This document shows, one piece after another, positions 17,737 through 26,292 of a stretch of 64,000 nt of DNA. Below the pieces are notes generated by a model. It worked only from the letters and a program-made list of their open reading frames with translations, searched no databases and had not been told where the DNA came from. Position numbers and translations under genes: made by a program. Position 1 is the first letter of the stretch. Every line of letters begins with the position of its first letter. The stretch spans positions 124,001 to 188,000 of the forward strand of contig NZ_CBDCEO010000013.1 in assembly GCF_965215815.1 (NCBI RefSeq), written 5' to 3'. Origin of the DNA: Poriferisodalis sp965215815. Lineage in GTDB: Bacteria; Actinomycetota; Acidimicrobiia; Acidimicrobiales; Poriferisodalaceae.

Positions 17737-17862
17737 AGTTTCTCCTACACGAATCCTGAAATGACTGTGCCCCAAAATGACTGAGTCCATAAATGACTGA
17801 GTCCATAAATGACTGTGCCTCCCGAGCGGGAGGCAGGGCGAGCGCGTCGAAACGAGCTCGCC
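17737..17862 (-). promoter_or_regulatory. Structured 5' leader of ilvBNC: tandem repeats and two hairpins
   Basis: Reading toward ilvB, a hairpin with 7-bp arms (GGCGAGC/GCTCGCC at 17837-17843 and 17856-17862) is followed by a 7-bp hairpin with a tetraloop (17817-17834, GCCTCCC/GGGAGGC). Then come four copies of CAGTCATTT, two of them in a perfect 15-base tandem unit. None is followed by a U-run. The layout suggests attenuation or repeated protein binding controlling branched-chain amino acid synthesis. The rest of the 307-base gap to the divergent lipoprotein gene (to 18041) holds no further gene I can support. Confidence 0.5.
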
Positions 17863-18041
17863 TAGGTAAGTACCCCTACGACCTCATTGCGCGTCGCGGG
17901 CTCGGCAGGGCAGCCGAACTGGTGTGCTGGTGAGCGCATCGACCCATTCTGTCGTGCCTGCCCCGCAGCCACAACTTGATTCGGGCACACGCACGACCGA
18001 AATCAGGCCGGCATGCCGCTGGGTGGGCGTACATTGGCCGG

Positions 18042-19436
18042 GTGCAGGGCGGACGGCTGTTCAGCGTCGCTGCCTGCACCGTGGCCATTGTTGCTGGGGC
18101 GATAGCGGCGGGTTGCTCGGACATCGGGCTTGATGAGGGCACTGGCCCTGCCGTCGGCAGTCCCGGCGACGGCACGGGCGCCCAGGCAACCGTGCCTGCC
18201 ACCACGCTGCCGCTGACGCAGACCCCCGAGTACCTGGCGTCCAATACGCCCTGCCCGGTGGGTCTGCCCGAGCTCGGGGCCATCCCGCTCAGCGAGGCGG
18301 CCGCCGGGCGTGTCGTGACGGTCTCGCCGTACATCGACCTCGTCGAGGCAACCGTGATGGTCTTCGATGGGGCGACATCGGACGCTGGAGACTCAGGTAC
18401 CAGGAGCGCCGGCGGTGGCTTTGTCGGCGACCGCAGGGGCCGCATCTGGCGATTTGCACCCAACCTGGCGGTACAGGAGGGCTCCGGATTCGGTGCGATC
18501 TTGAGCGCGGAGCCCGTGGCCGACTTCTCGTCGAACACGGCGGCCGAGCACGATCAGGGCTTGGTAGGCATGACACTGGGGCCACACGGTCGGCTGTGGA
18601 TCAACCGCACCGACCGGCACGGTTCCAGTGTGCTCACCGTGCTCACGCCGACCGCTGACCGCACGGCGTTGCATGGCGACTACACCGATGTGCTGCAGGT
18701 GAGTCAAACCAATGCACAGCACAATGGCGGCGATCTGCTGTTCGGTCCGGACGGGCTGCTGTATGCGTCGTTCGGTGACGGCGGCGGCCTCGGCGACCCT
18801 CGTCATCACGGCCAGAACCTCGCCACTCCGCTGGGGGCCGTGCTGCGATTCGCCCTCGATACCGGCGGCAGCACTGATTCTGACGACTGGCGCCTGGTGC
18901 CCGCGGCGGGCAACCCGGACCTTGAGCCCGGCAGCGATCCGCACATCTGGGTCTACGGCGCGCGCAACCCGTACCGCATGTCGTTCGACGAGGCGACCGG
19001 CACGTTGTGGGTCTCGGACGTGGGCCAGCAGTGCATCGAAGAGGTCAACGTGCTCGCACCCGACGAGGGCGGCGCCAACTTGGGCTGGAACGCCTACGAG
19101 GGCACTCGGCGCTTTGTGGGCGATGAGCTCAGCAACCACCGGGCACCGGACTTCGAGTACCGGCACGGACGCGGCCTGTGCGCGGTGATCGGGGGACACG
19201 TCTACCGCGGCAGCCAGCTGGAGTGGCTGACGGGTCGCTACGTGTTTGCGGATCTGTGCGGGGGCGATGTCTACGCGGTGGCAGTGCAACCCGGCGCCCA
19301 GCCCGACGAGGTCTGGCATCTAGGCGTGAGCACGCCGCGACCGGTCGGATTCGCCGTCGACGGAACCGGCGAGCTGTACGCCATCGACATGGAAACTGGC
19401 GTGTGGCGACTCACCGCCGATTCTTTGGCCAGATGA
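18042..19436 (+). CDS. Lipoprotein PQQ-type sugar dehydrogenase (glucose/sorbosone dehydrogenase family)
   Basis: 464 residues. The signal peptide has a lipobox ending IAAGC near residue 23, so it is probably lipid-anchored outside the membrane. The rest is a six-bladed beta-propeller of the GSDH family: EHDQGLVGMTLGPHG, HNGGDLLFGPDGLLYASFGDGG, the WVYGARNPYRMSFD active-site strand, and GANLGWNAYEG. GTG 18042 is chosen because it puts the lipobox at a normal distance; an upstream in-frame ATG would add an unlikely Arg-rich extension. Cofactor PQQ and sugar substrate are inferred from family only. Confidence 0.85.
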   Translation: MQGGRLFSVAACTVAIVAGAIAAGCSDIGLDEGTGPAVGSPGDGTGAQATVPATTLPLTQTPEYLASNTPCPVGLPELGAIPLSEAAAGRVVTVSPYIDLVEATVMVFDGATSDAGDSGTRSAGGGFVGDRRGRIWRFAPNLAVQEGSGFGAILSAEPVADFSSNTAAEHDQGLVGMTLGPHGRLWINRTDRHGSSVLTVLTPTADRTALHGDYTDVLQVSQTNAQHNGGDLLFGPDGLLYASFGDGGGLGDPRHHGQNLATPLGAVLRFALDTGGSTDSDDWRLVPAAGNPDLEPGSDPHIWVYGARNPYRMSFDEATGTLWVSDVGQQCIEEVNVLAPDEGGANLGWNAYEGTRRFVGDELSNHRAPDFEYRHGRGLCAVIGGHVYRGSQLEWLTGRYVFADLCGGDVYAVAVQPGAQPDEVWHLGVSTPRPVGFAVDGTGELYAIDMETGVWRLTADSLAR

Positions 19437-19470
19437 TGCCGGAAACATCGATTGCAACCGGGGCATAGCT

Positions 19471-20781
19471 GTGTTGCGCCGCACGGTCTATGACCGCGAG
19501 ATCCTGCTGCTGGCCGTGCCAGCGTTCGGCGCACTGATTGCCGAGCCGCTCTATGTGGTCACCGACACCGCCATCGTGGGCAGGCTTGGCACTCCCGAGC
19601 TGGCAGGGCTGGCCATTGCATCGGCCATCTTGCTCAGCGCCCATGCGGCGCTGATCTTCTTGGCCTACGGCACAACGGGGCTGGTCGGTCGGATGGTCGG
19701 CGCCGGTTCGCCGCAGCGGGCAGCCGAGCAGGGCATCGCTGGCATGTGGCTGTCGGTCGGCTTCGGCATCGCCGTCAGCCTGGCCATGTGGGCGGGATCC
19801 GACTGGCTCGTGAGTCTGTTCGATCCGACGCCCGAGGTCACCGATCTGGCACTCACCTACCTGCGAATCAGCCTGATCGGCTTCACCGCGTTGCTGGCCG
19901 CCATGGCCGCCACCGGTTACCTGCGAGGCGCGCAGGACACGGTCACGCCGCTCATCGTTGCCGTGGCGTCGGCTCTCGCGAACCTGCTGATCGAGCTCGT
20001 GCTGGTGTTCGAACTCGACATGGGAGTTGCCGGCTCGGCCTGGTCGACGGTTGTTGCGCAGTGGGGAGCGGCGATCGTGTTCGTTGTCGCCGTTCACCGC
20101 CGAACACGGGCCGCAGGCGCTTCGTTGCGGCTGGTCGCGGCCGCCGCGCGCCGCTATGCCCGCGTTGGCCTGCAGATGTTCGTGCGCACGAGCGCGCTCC
20201 GGGGCTCGTTCGTGCTGGCGGCAGTGTTCGCCTCGCGCATCGGCACCACGGAGCTGGCCTCCCACCAAATCGGTGCGGAGATCTGGTCGTTGCTCGCCCT
20301 CGCCCTTGATGCGGTCGCGATTGCGGGTCAAGCCATGGTGGCCAAGGAGCTTGGCGCCAGTCGGCCCGACGTGGCACGCGCCGCCAGCGTGCGGATGATC
20401 GGAATGAGCCTCCAGCTCAGCTTTATCTTCGGGGCAGCGCTCGTATTGCTGCGCATCCCGCTCGCGGGAATCTTCAGCACCGATCCCGAAGTGGTCTCTC
20501 TCGGCGGCTTCGTGCTGCTGTTCGTGGCTGCCATGCAGCCGGTCAATGCCGCCGCCTTCGCCTTCGACGGCATCTTCATCGGCGCCGGCGACTTGGGCTT
20601 CTTGGCACGGGCAATGGCTGGCGCCGCGGCGGGCTTCGCAATTGTCGGCGGGACTGTGCGCTTGCTGGACCTGGGAATCGGCTGGCTGTGGGCCGCGTTG
20701 GTCCTGTTCATGTGCCTGCGTGTTGCGCCCCAGTGGATTCACTTCCGAGGCGACGCCTGGCTCCGCACTGGCGACTCCTGA
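19471..20781 (+). CDS. MATE family efflux transporter (DinF-like)
   Basis: 436 residues with about twelve hydrophobic segments in the two-bundle MATE arrangement. Family marks: LAVPAFGALIAEPLYVVTDTAIVGRLG at the N-terminus (cut at 20 or fewer here: AEPLYVVTDTAIVGRLG) and YLRGAQDTVTPL midway. It exchanges cations for drugs or metabolites; the substrate is unknown. GTG start 34 bases after the sugar dehydrogenase, same direction. It converges with the AlbA-domain gene, with a 12-base gap and no visible hairpin terminator. Confidence 0.88.
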   Translation: MLRRTVYDREILLLAVPAFGALIAEPLYVVTDTAIVGRLGTPELAGLAIASAILLSAHAALIFLAYGTTGLVGRMVGAGSPQRAAEQGIAGMWLSVGFGIAVSLAMWAGSDWLVSLFDPTPEVTDLALTYLRISLIGFTALLAAMAATGYLRGAQDTVTPLIVAVASALANLLIELVLVFELDMGVAGSAWSTVVAQWGAAIVFVVAVHRRTRAAGASLRLVAAAARRYARVGLQMFVRTSALRGSFVLAAVFASRIGTTELASHQIGAEIWSLLALALDAVAIAGQAMVAKELGASRPDVARAASVRMIGMSLQLSFIFGAALVLLRIPLAGIFSTDPEVVSLGGFVLLFVAAMQPVNAAAFAFDGIFIGAGDLGFLARAMAGAAAGFAIVGGTVRLLDLGIGWLWAALVLFMCLRVAPQWIHFRGDAWLRTGDS

Positions 20782-20793
20782 ACGCAGCGCCTG

Positions 20794-22014
20794 CTACTTC
20801 CAAAGACGCACCGTAAAGCGATGCTCTTCCTCCACGAGTTCGGGCTCAGTCCCGTTGTGTGCGCTCATGGCTGGTATGACCTGACGGCGAATGCCCATTC
20901 CGAGGCCCTCTACGTAGCCGTAGTCACGCATGATGCTCATCACTACCTGGTTGCGCGCGTAGCGCACGCCGGCGCGGATGCCCTCGACATCGACGGTGTT
21001 CGGCAAGTTGCCTGGACTCTGGACCTCGAGTCGATCATCGAAGATCGACAGCAGCACATCAGTGCCGAGAATGCTGTAGTCACGATGCACAAGTGCGTTG
21101 ACCACAATCTCGCGAACCGCCCTCTCGGGGTAGTCCCGTTGTTCGCTACGACGACCGTCTTCAAGCAAAGCCGTCACGTCTGTATTGCGGCGTACGAAGT
21201 CGAGTGCCCGCTCCACCACACCCGTCTCGATCAACGAGCCATCCCCCGAGCACAGGGGCACCAAAGCACCCTTGATGCTCTCATCTGCTCGCGTTGCATA
21301 GTCGGGTTCGCTGCCCACGAAGCAGACAGCTCGAATTCCGCACTGTGGCAGGAATCGCCCAGTGTTGGAACCGAACAGCAGCATCCCATCGACGGTGGCG
21401 TACGTCTCCGCGTCCGCTTCCGTCGCAAGCTCCAAGTTGCGTAGCAGCCTGCGCCACGAATTTGAACCCGCGCTCGGCGTGTCTTTGTCGAGGCGGATGC
21501 GGGCGAAGTAGTCCCTCAAACGACGTTCATCCAGATCCGCAACGCTGGTGCCGGGCACCGGCTTGAGGCCATATCGCAGTCCGCCCGACTGCTGGTATAG
21601 CCGTTGTTCTTCTTCGCGCGTGGCGTCACGCGTCGTCGTCCCGACCCGGACCTTGGTGACCCAGTGAGATCCTTGCTTGACTTTGTACGGCTTATCCGGC
21701 GCTGTGGCGGGCACGGTCACAACGCCGACGGCAACACCGTCTTCGGGCTCGACGATTTCCCACGTCGGGACGACCGGGGGTTGAAGATGATCACGAGCCA
21801 GCTGCATTAACCACTCCTCGGCCTGTTTCGCTGACCGAGTCATGCCTGAGACGTTGCCGTCGTCTTCGACACCGAGCAGAACGAACCCGCCTTCGTGGTT
21901 GAGCAGCGCTGCGATCTCGGCTGCGAGCCGGCCCGGCTGCACATCGTCGCGTTTGAACTCGACACGTGAACTCTCGCCGCCCGCGAGCACTTCGAGCAGG
22001 TCAGTTCGATTCAC
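20794..22014 (-). CDS. Schlafen AlbA_2 domain protein with GHKL-type ATP-binding domain
   Basis: 406 residues. The N-terminal Schlafen AlbA_2 domain covers about residues 10-130 (SRVEFKRDD, EIAALLNHEGGFVLLGVED, KPYKVKQGSHWVTKVRVG). A C-terminal HATPase_c_4-like region from about residue 285 has REIVVNALVHRDYS and the GNLPNTV lid motif. Such proteins are annotated as ATP-binding regulators or helicase-like proteins, and some are linked to defence. The gene starts eight bases after the PHP-SMC ATPase stop, so the two form an operon. Confidence 0.83.
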   Translation of the reverse strand: MNRTDLLEVLAGGESSRVEFKRDDVQPGRLAAEIAALLNHEGGFVLLGVEDDGNVSGMTRSAKQAEEWLMQLARDHLQPPVVPTWEIVEPEDGVAVGVVTVPATAPDKPYKVKQGSHWVTKVRVGTTTRDATREEEQRLYQQSGGLRYGLKPVPGTSVADLDERRLRDYFARIRLDKDTPSAGSNSWRRLLRNLELATEADAETYATVDGMLLFGSNTGRFLPQCGIRAVCFVGSEPDYATRADESIKGALVPLCSGDGSLIETGVVERALDFVRRNTDVTALLEDGRRSEQRDYPERAVREIVVNALVHRDYSILGTDVLLSIFDDRLEVQSPGNLPNTVDVEGIRAGVRYARNQVVMSIMRDYGYVEGLGMGIRRQVIPAMSAHNGTEPELVEEEHRFTVRLWK

Positions 22015-22022
22015 CTAGTGCC

Positions 22023-24740
22023 TCAGAAACCGTACTTGCGACGTCGACGCTCGAAGGCATCCTTGCCGCCTTCTAAGATCTCCTCCACCAGCGACCGAAC
22101 GGACGGGGTGTCAATCGACCCCATGTGATCGGTACTGATGAAGGCCTTGCCTAGGTCATCTGCATCACCGGCTTCGCCTGTCGCATCCAGGCCCAGAATG
22201 AGTTCTGCGTCGCCGAGCACTGGGATGTTCGCGTTGTGCGTAGAAAAAACGAACTGGCGTCGCCGTTTGTTTTCGCGCATCTTCTCGACGATCACTTCGC
22301 TGATGAAGCGATTGTCGAGGTCATCTTCGGGTTGGTCAATGATCAACGGCGCGTCAGATTCAAGGAGTAACAGCAACAGCACGGCCGTGGCTTTCTGGCC
22401 TTTCGAGAGTTGCTTTAGAGATTGCCAAGCTTCGTCGCCCTTGTCACTGGATGTGTTCAAGAGCAGGTCGGTCGTTGGCGGCAGCTCTAGCTCCTCAATC
22501 TTCATGAACGTGCTCTCGCCGGCACCGGAAAGGCTCGCAGCCTGGGTCTTCGTGAGGCCGTAGTGCTTCGCCAACTCGGCAGAACCCCTTCGACAGCGGG
22601 TCACGAGGTCCGTAAGCGACAAGTCTTCGGCGGATTCGAGTTGCCGGATCGCTACATCCAGTCGGCCGCGGATCTCCTCCCTAAGCAAGTCCGTCAAGGG
22701 CGTCCGCTCACCCGCAGCGCTGACCTCAACCCGTACGTAACCCCGAAGCTTCTTGTTTACTCGTTTTGCAGCGCGCACTAATTCGCGGAACTGTGCTGCC
22801 TTCAAGCCCTCCCACTCGTCAAGCAGATTCCGCCGACGCTGACGTTCTTCGGTACACAGCTTCATGAGCGCTACCCGTCGTTCTTCGAGGGGGCGCAAAT
22901 TCTCGATGCTGCGCCGCAACCGAATGAACTCCTCCCCATCTACAGCTGACTTTTGCAGGTCGCGCAATATCGCCTCGTATTGCGCGTCAACCACCGATTT
23001 GTGATCCGACCAGTCCACGGTGATTGCGTCAATGTGCTGGTTTACTCGCTCCAAGGCGCGCTCGATGTCCCGCACTGCTGCTTCAAGTGAGTCGCTCAAT
23101 TCCTGCAGCACCGCGTTTGCCCTGTCGAGGATCGGACCACCGGGCAAGTCCGACAGTGCACGTGTCGACAGGAAGGTGCGGTCGAGAGGAAGGTCCTGGC
23201 GCAGAGTCGACACGGCTTCGCGTACTGGCTGCAGCCGCTCCGGAATGGAATCAATAATGCGGGACTCTCGGACCAATAGGCTCTGGTCCCGCAAACGTTC
23301 TTCGAGACCGGCTTCCTGAAATCGTTCTAGCGTCTCTTCGAGCTGGGGAAGTTCCGCGAGGCGCTCGTCGATCGAGGCAAGTTCTGCATCAGCCTCCAAG
23401 AGCGACTGGCGGGTGGTCCGCAGGCCTCGCCTAATGCTTGTCTTGCGAGCCTCAAGGTCGGTGTCGGAGCGCACGAACCGGTGCAGGAGACGAGTGCGCT
23501 TGGGGCCGCTGCGGGTGAGTTCGGATATCTCATGCTGCCCGAAGACTTCAACTCGAGGCAGCACATCACATGGCCGGAGGCTCGAGACTTGACCGAATTC
23601 ATCGCGAACAACGGGCGGATTGGGCACCGTCCGTTCGATTCGGTAACTGCGCTCGGCGGGTTGCAACGAGCGCACCGACATCGTGACCTTGGTGCCACTC
23701 TGGAGAACGTGGCGCACGATGTCGCGATGTGCACTACGTGCTTCGTCGCCCGCTGGTTCGAGATCCAAGACGTAGCGGATGCTCTCGATGACCGTGGACT
23801 TGCCGGTGCCGCGACCACCGATGAGAACGTTGAGATTCGGGTTGAAGTGAATCGCGCCGCCGTCCAGGAATCCGCCGCCTTCCCATGCGATCGCAACTAG
23901 CTCCGAGTGTTCGTCGGGTTGTTCATCCGTGTTGAGCCGGATCCGCGAATCTGGGTCGAGAAAGGCCTGACGTAGGCCTTCGACACTGGGCCGGCCAGAA
24001 AACTTGATCAGGGTGGTCGTGCTCGCATCGCCCAAGTCGTCAACTTGGGCGACATCTGTGGCGTTGACCACGGCGAGCGCTTGTCGCTTTCCCGCCATGT
24101 AGGCGCGCGCGTACTCAGGCACCTGGTTGCGGACAATCGAGCGAGTCCCCTCGTGGAGATCCTCAATCGACGAGGGAATCTGAATCGCAAGCAAATGCTC
24201 GTTCCGCCACGCCAGCGCCCGAGCGTTCTTCTGGAGTGCTTGGAACAGTCCCTTAGAGCCAATGGCGTGCGCCGCGATGGCGATTCCGCCCTGACTAGGA
24301 ACTGTGGACAGGATTGCCGAAAAATCTCTGCTGCATGGCTCTGGCGATGGTTCAGGCTTGCGGATTCCAAACTCGCCGAGAAAGCGTTCGAGTTGCGCAG
24401 TGTCAGTGTCAGCGTCATAGATACAGAGAACATGAATGCCGTCAGTCGACTCGATCTCGAAACCTGGCAGCACCGTTACGTCCGAACCGATTGCAGCCGC
24501 TCGAAATGCGGATACATCCCGAACACTGTTGTGGTCGGTTATCGCGAGCACGCCGATCTTGAGCTTGCGGGCCGTCTCAATCAGCTTCGCCGCGTAGCTT
24601 GCCGCGTCGCCATCGTTAGGAGAACTGCGGTAGCTACCGCCGTAGTGGTGCGGGTTCACTTGCAACGCGCAGCGAACGAATTCGGCACCGCTTGGCATCT
24701 GGTCTGCCGCGGCAATGACGTCGGTTTCGATGTCGGCCAT
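22023..24740 (-). CDS. PHP-domain/SMC-like ATPase (TrlF-type)
   Basis: 905 residues. A PHP-type phosphoesterase domain lies at about 20-270 (NPHHYGG, LAITDHNSVRD at 65-75, PGFEIES, AAHAIGS). An SMC/Rad50-like ATPase follows: Walker A GGRGTGKST at 308-316, a long charged, presumably coiled-coil middle (about 430-720), the signature-like LSKGQKATAV, and Walker B LIIDQPEDDLD. This matches the TrlF family of AAA-like ATPases. The PHP part suggests nucleic-acid or nucleotide hydrolysis coupled to ATP. Its base composition looks poorer in GC than gatB upstream, hinting at transfer. The start has a GAGG site. Confidence 0.82.
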   Translation of the reverse strand: MADIETDVIAAADQMPSGAEFVRCALQVNPHHYGGSYRSSPNDGDAASYAAKLIETARKLKIGVLAITDHNSVRDVSAFRAAAIGSDVTVLPGFEIESTDGIHVLCIYDADTDTAQLERFLGEFGIRKPEPSPEPCSRDFSAILSTVPSQGGIAIAAHAIGSKGLFQALQKNARALAWRNEHLLAIQIPSSIEDLHEGTRSIVRNQVPEYARAYMAGKRQALAVVNATDVAQVDDLGDASTTTLIKFSGRPSVEGLRQAFLDPDSRIRLNTDEQPDEHSELVAIAWEGGGFLDGGAIHFNPNLNVLIGGRGTGKSTVIESIRYVLDLEPAGDEARSAHRDIVRHVLQSGTKVTMSVRSLQPAERSYRIERTVPNPPVVRDEFGQVSSLRPCDVLPRVEVFGQHEISELTRSGPKRTRLLHRFVRSDTDLEARKTSIRRGLRTTRQSLLEADAELASIDERLAELPQLEETLERFQEAGLEERLRDQSLLVRESRIIDSIPERLQPVREAVSTLRQDLPLDRTFLSTRALSDLPGGPILDRANAVLQELSDSLEAAVRDIERALERVNQHIDAITVDWSDHKSVVDAQYEAILRDLQKSAVDGEEFIRLRRSIENLRPLEERRVALMKLCTEERQRRRNLLDEWEGLKAAQFRELVRAAKRVNKKLRGYVRVEVSAAGERTPLTDLLREEIRGRLDVAIRQLESAEDLSLTDLVTRCRRGSAELAKHYGLTKTQAASLSGAGESTFMKIEELELPPTTDLLLNTSSDKGDEAWQSLKQLSKGQKATAVLLLLLLESDAPLIIDQPEDDLDNRFISEVIVEKMRENKRRRQFVFSTHNANIPVLGDAELILGLDATGEAGDADDLGKAFISTDHMGSIDTPSVRSLVEEILEGGKDAFERRRRKYGF

Positions 24741-24837
24741 ATGTGTCCTCAGGTCGCCGAGACCTAGATCGCCAAGACTGCGCCCGAGGATACGACCGCC
24801 GTGGGCGACCCGATGGACCGCGACTCACCAGCCTCAG

Positions 24838-26292
24838 TCAGGCCTCGCGGCGCTGGGCAAGCAGCTGGTTGACGGCCTTGCCGTCAGCTTGGCCGCGGGT
24901 CGCTTTCATCACCGAGCCCACGAAGACGCCGGCCACCTTGGACCCGCCGGCGCAGAACTTCTCCCAGGCCTCAGGGTTCTCGGCGATGGCCTGGTCCACC
25001 AGGGCCTCGAGTTCTCCGGAGTCCATGGCTTCGAAGCCCAACTCTGCTGCAATCGCACCCGGTTCGGCCCCGGCTCCAGGTGCCCGTTCGCACATGATCC
25101 CGAGCACGGTCTTCGCCTGCGTTGCTGTGAGCTGGCCTGACGTTTCCATTGCGACAAGCGACGCCAGCTGCGTGACGTCGAGCAGCTCGGCCCCCTCGAG
25201 CGCCAAGTTCTGCACGGCGTGCGTGACGGTGCGGGCCGCATCAGCGCCGGCTTCGACTGCTCCCAGCACCAGCGTGGCCATGCCGCGGCTCACGATGACC
25301 TGCGCGTCGTCGGGGTCGGCACCCAGTGCACCGAGGCGCTCGCGGTGGGAGGCAGGCAGTGCTGGCATCGCAGAGCGCACCCGCTCAATCCAGTCGGGCT
25401 CGGGCGCGAGCGGCACCAAGTCGGGTTCGGGGAAGTAGCGGTAGTCGTCGGCCTCTTCTTTGGATCTCAGCGGGTGGGTGCGGCCGTCGGTGGACCAGTG
25501 CCGGGTCTCCTGAATCGGCAACTCGCCCGCTTCATAGAGCCCGATATGCCGCCGGGCCTCGTGGTCGATGGCGTTGCGCAGCGACCGCAACGAATTGAGG
25601 TTCTTGACCTCGCAGCGAGTGCGCAGTTCGTCCGAGCCGGCGGGCCGCACGCTGATGTTCGCGTCGACGCGCATGGAGCCTTCTTCGAGCCGAGCGTCGG
25701 ACGCGCCGAGCGCCAGCAGGATCGCCCTCAATTCCTCGACATAGGCGCTGGCCTCAGCGGCCGATCCGATGTCAGGTCGTGAGACGATCTCCAGCAGCGG
25801 TGTGCCTGCCCGGTTGTAGTCCACGAGCGCGCCGACCGCCCCGTGGATGCGACCATCTGCACCCCCCAAGTGCGTCGTCTTGCCAGCGTCTTCTTCCAGA
25901 TGCGCCCGCTCGATGCCCACCCGGTTCCCGCCGGGCACATCCAGCCAGCCCTCCGAGCAGATCGGCTGGTCGTACTGGCTGACCTGGTAGTCCTTCGGCA
26001 TGTCGGGGTAGAAGTAGTTCTTGCGGTGGAACACCGACGGCCGTATCTCGCAGTTGAGCGCGAGACCCACCGCCATGGCCAGTTCGACGGCGCGGCGGTT
26101 CAGCACGGGCAGTGAGCCGGGCAGGCCCAAGCAGACCGGCGTGACGTTGGTGTTCGGCTCGTCGCCGAAACGGCTGGGCGCCGCGGAGAACAGCTTCGTA
26201 TCGGTCGCCAGCTCGACATGGACCTCGAGCCCGACAACGATCTCCCAGTCTGTCGGCGTCGCCCGTGCGGGGTCCTGATGAGCGGCCGGCAT
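24838..26292 (-). CDS. gatB: Asp-tRNA(Asn)/Glu-tRNA(Gln) amidotransferase subunit B
   Basis: 484 residues; activates the misacylated tRNA for transamidation. Family blocks: WEIVVGLEVHVEL, FSAAPSRFG, CLGLPGSLPVLNRRAVE, FYPDMPKDYQVSQYDQP, and the C-terminal YqeY-like tail. ATG 26292 is chosen since it overlaps the gatA stop (TGATG). The in-frame region upstream lies inside gatA and is not GatB-like. Confidence 0.97.
   Translation of the reverse strand: MPAAHQDPARATPTDWEIVVGLEVHVELATDTKLFSAAPSRFGDEPNTNVTPVCLGLPGSLPVLNRRAVELAMAVGLALNCEIRPSVFHRKNYFYPDMPKDYQVSQYDQPICSEGWLDVPGGNRVGIERAHLEEDAGKTTHLGGADGRIHGAVGALVDYNRAGTPLLEIVSRPDIGSAAEASAYVEELRAILLALGASDARLEEGSMRVDANISVRPAGSDELRTRCEVKNLNSLRSLRNAIDHEARRHIGLYEAGELPIQETRHWSTDGRTHPLRSKEEADDYRYFPEPDLVPLAPEPDWIERVRSAMPALPASHRERLGALGADPDDAQVIVSRGMATLVLGAVEAGADAARTVTHAVQNLALEGAELLDVTQLASLVAMETSGQLTATQAKTVLGIMCERAPGAGAEPGAIAAELGFEAMDSGELEALVDQAIAENPEAWEKFCAGGSKVAGVFVGSVMKATRGQADGKAVNQLLAQRREA

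Noticed and set aside
17817..17834. Hairpin before ilvB as an intrinsic terminator
   Set aside because: Stable stem but no T-run on either strand and no upstream gene ending there on the minus strand. Kept only as part of a regulatory leader.
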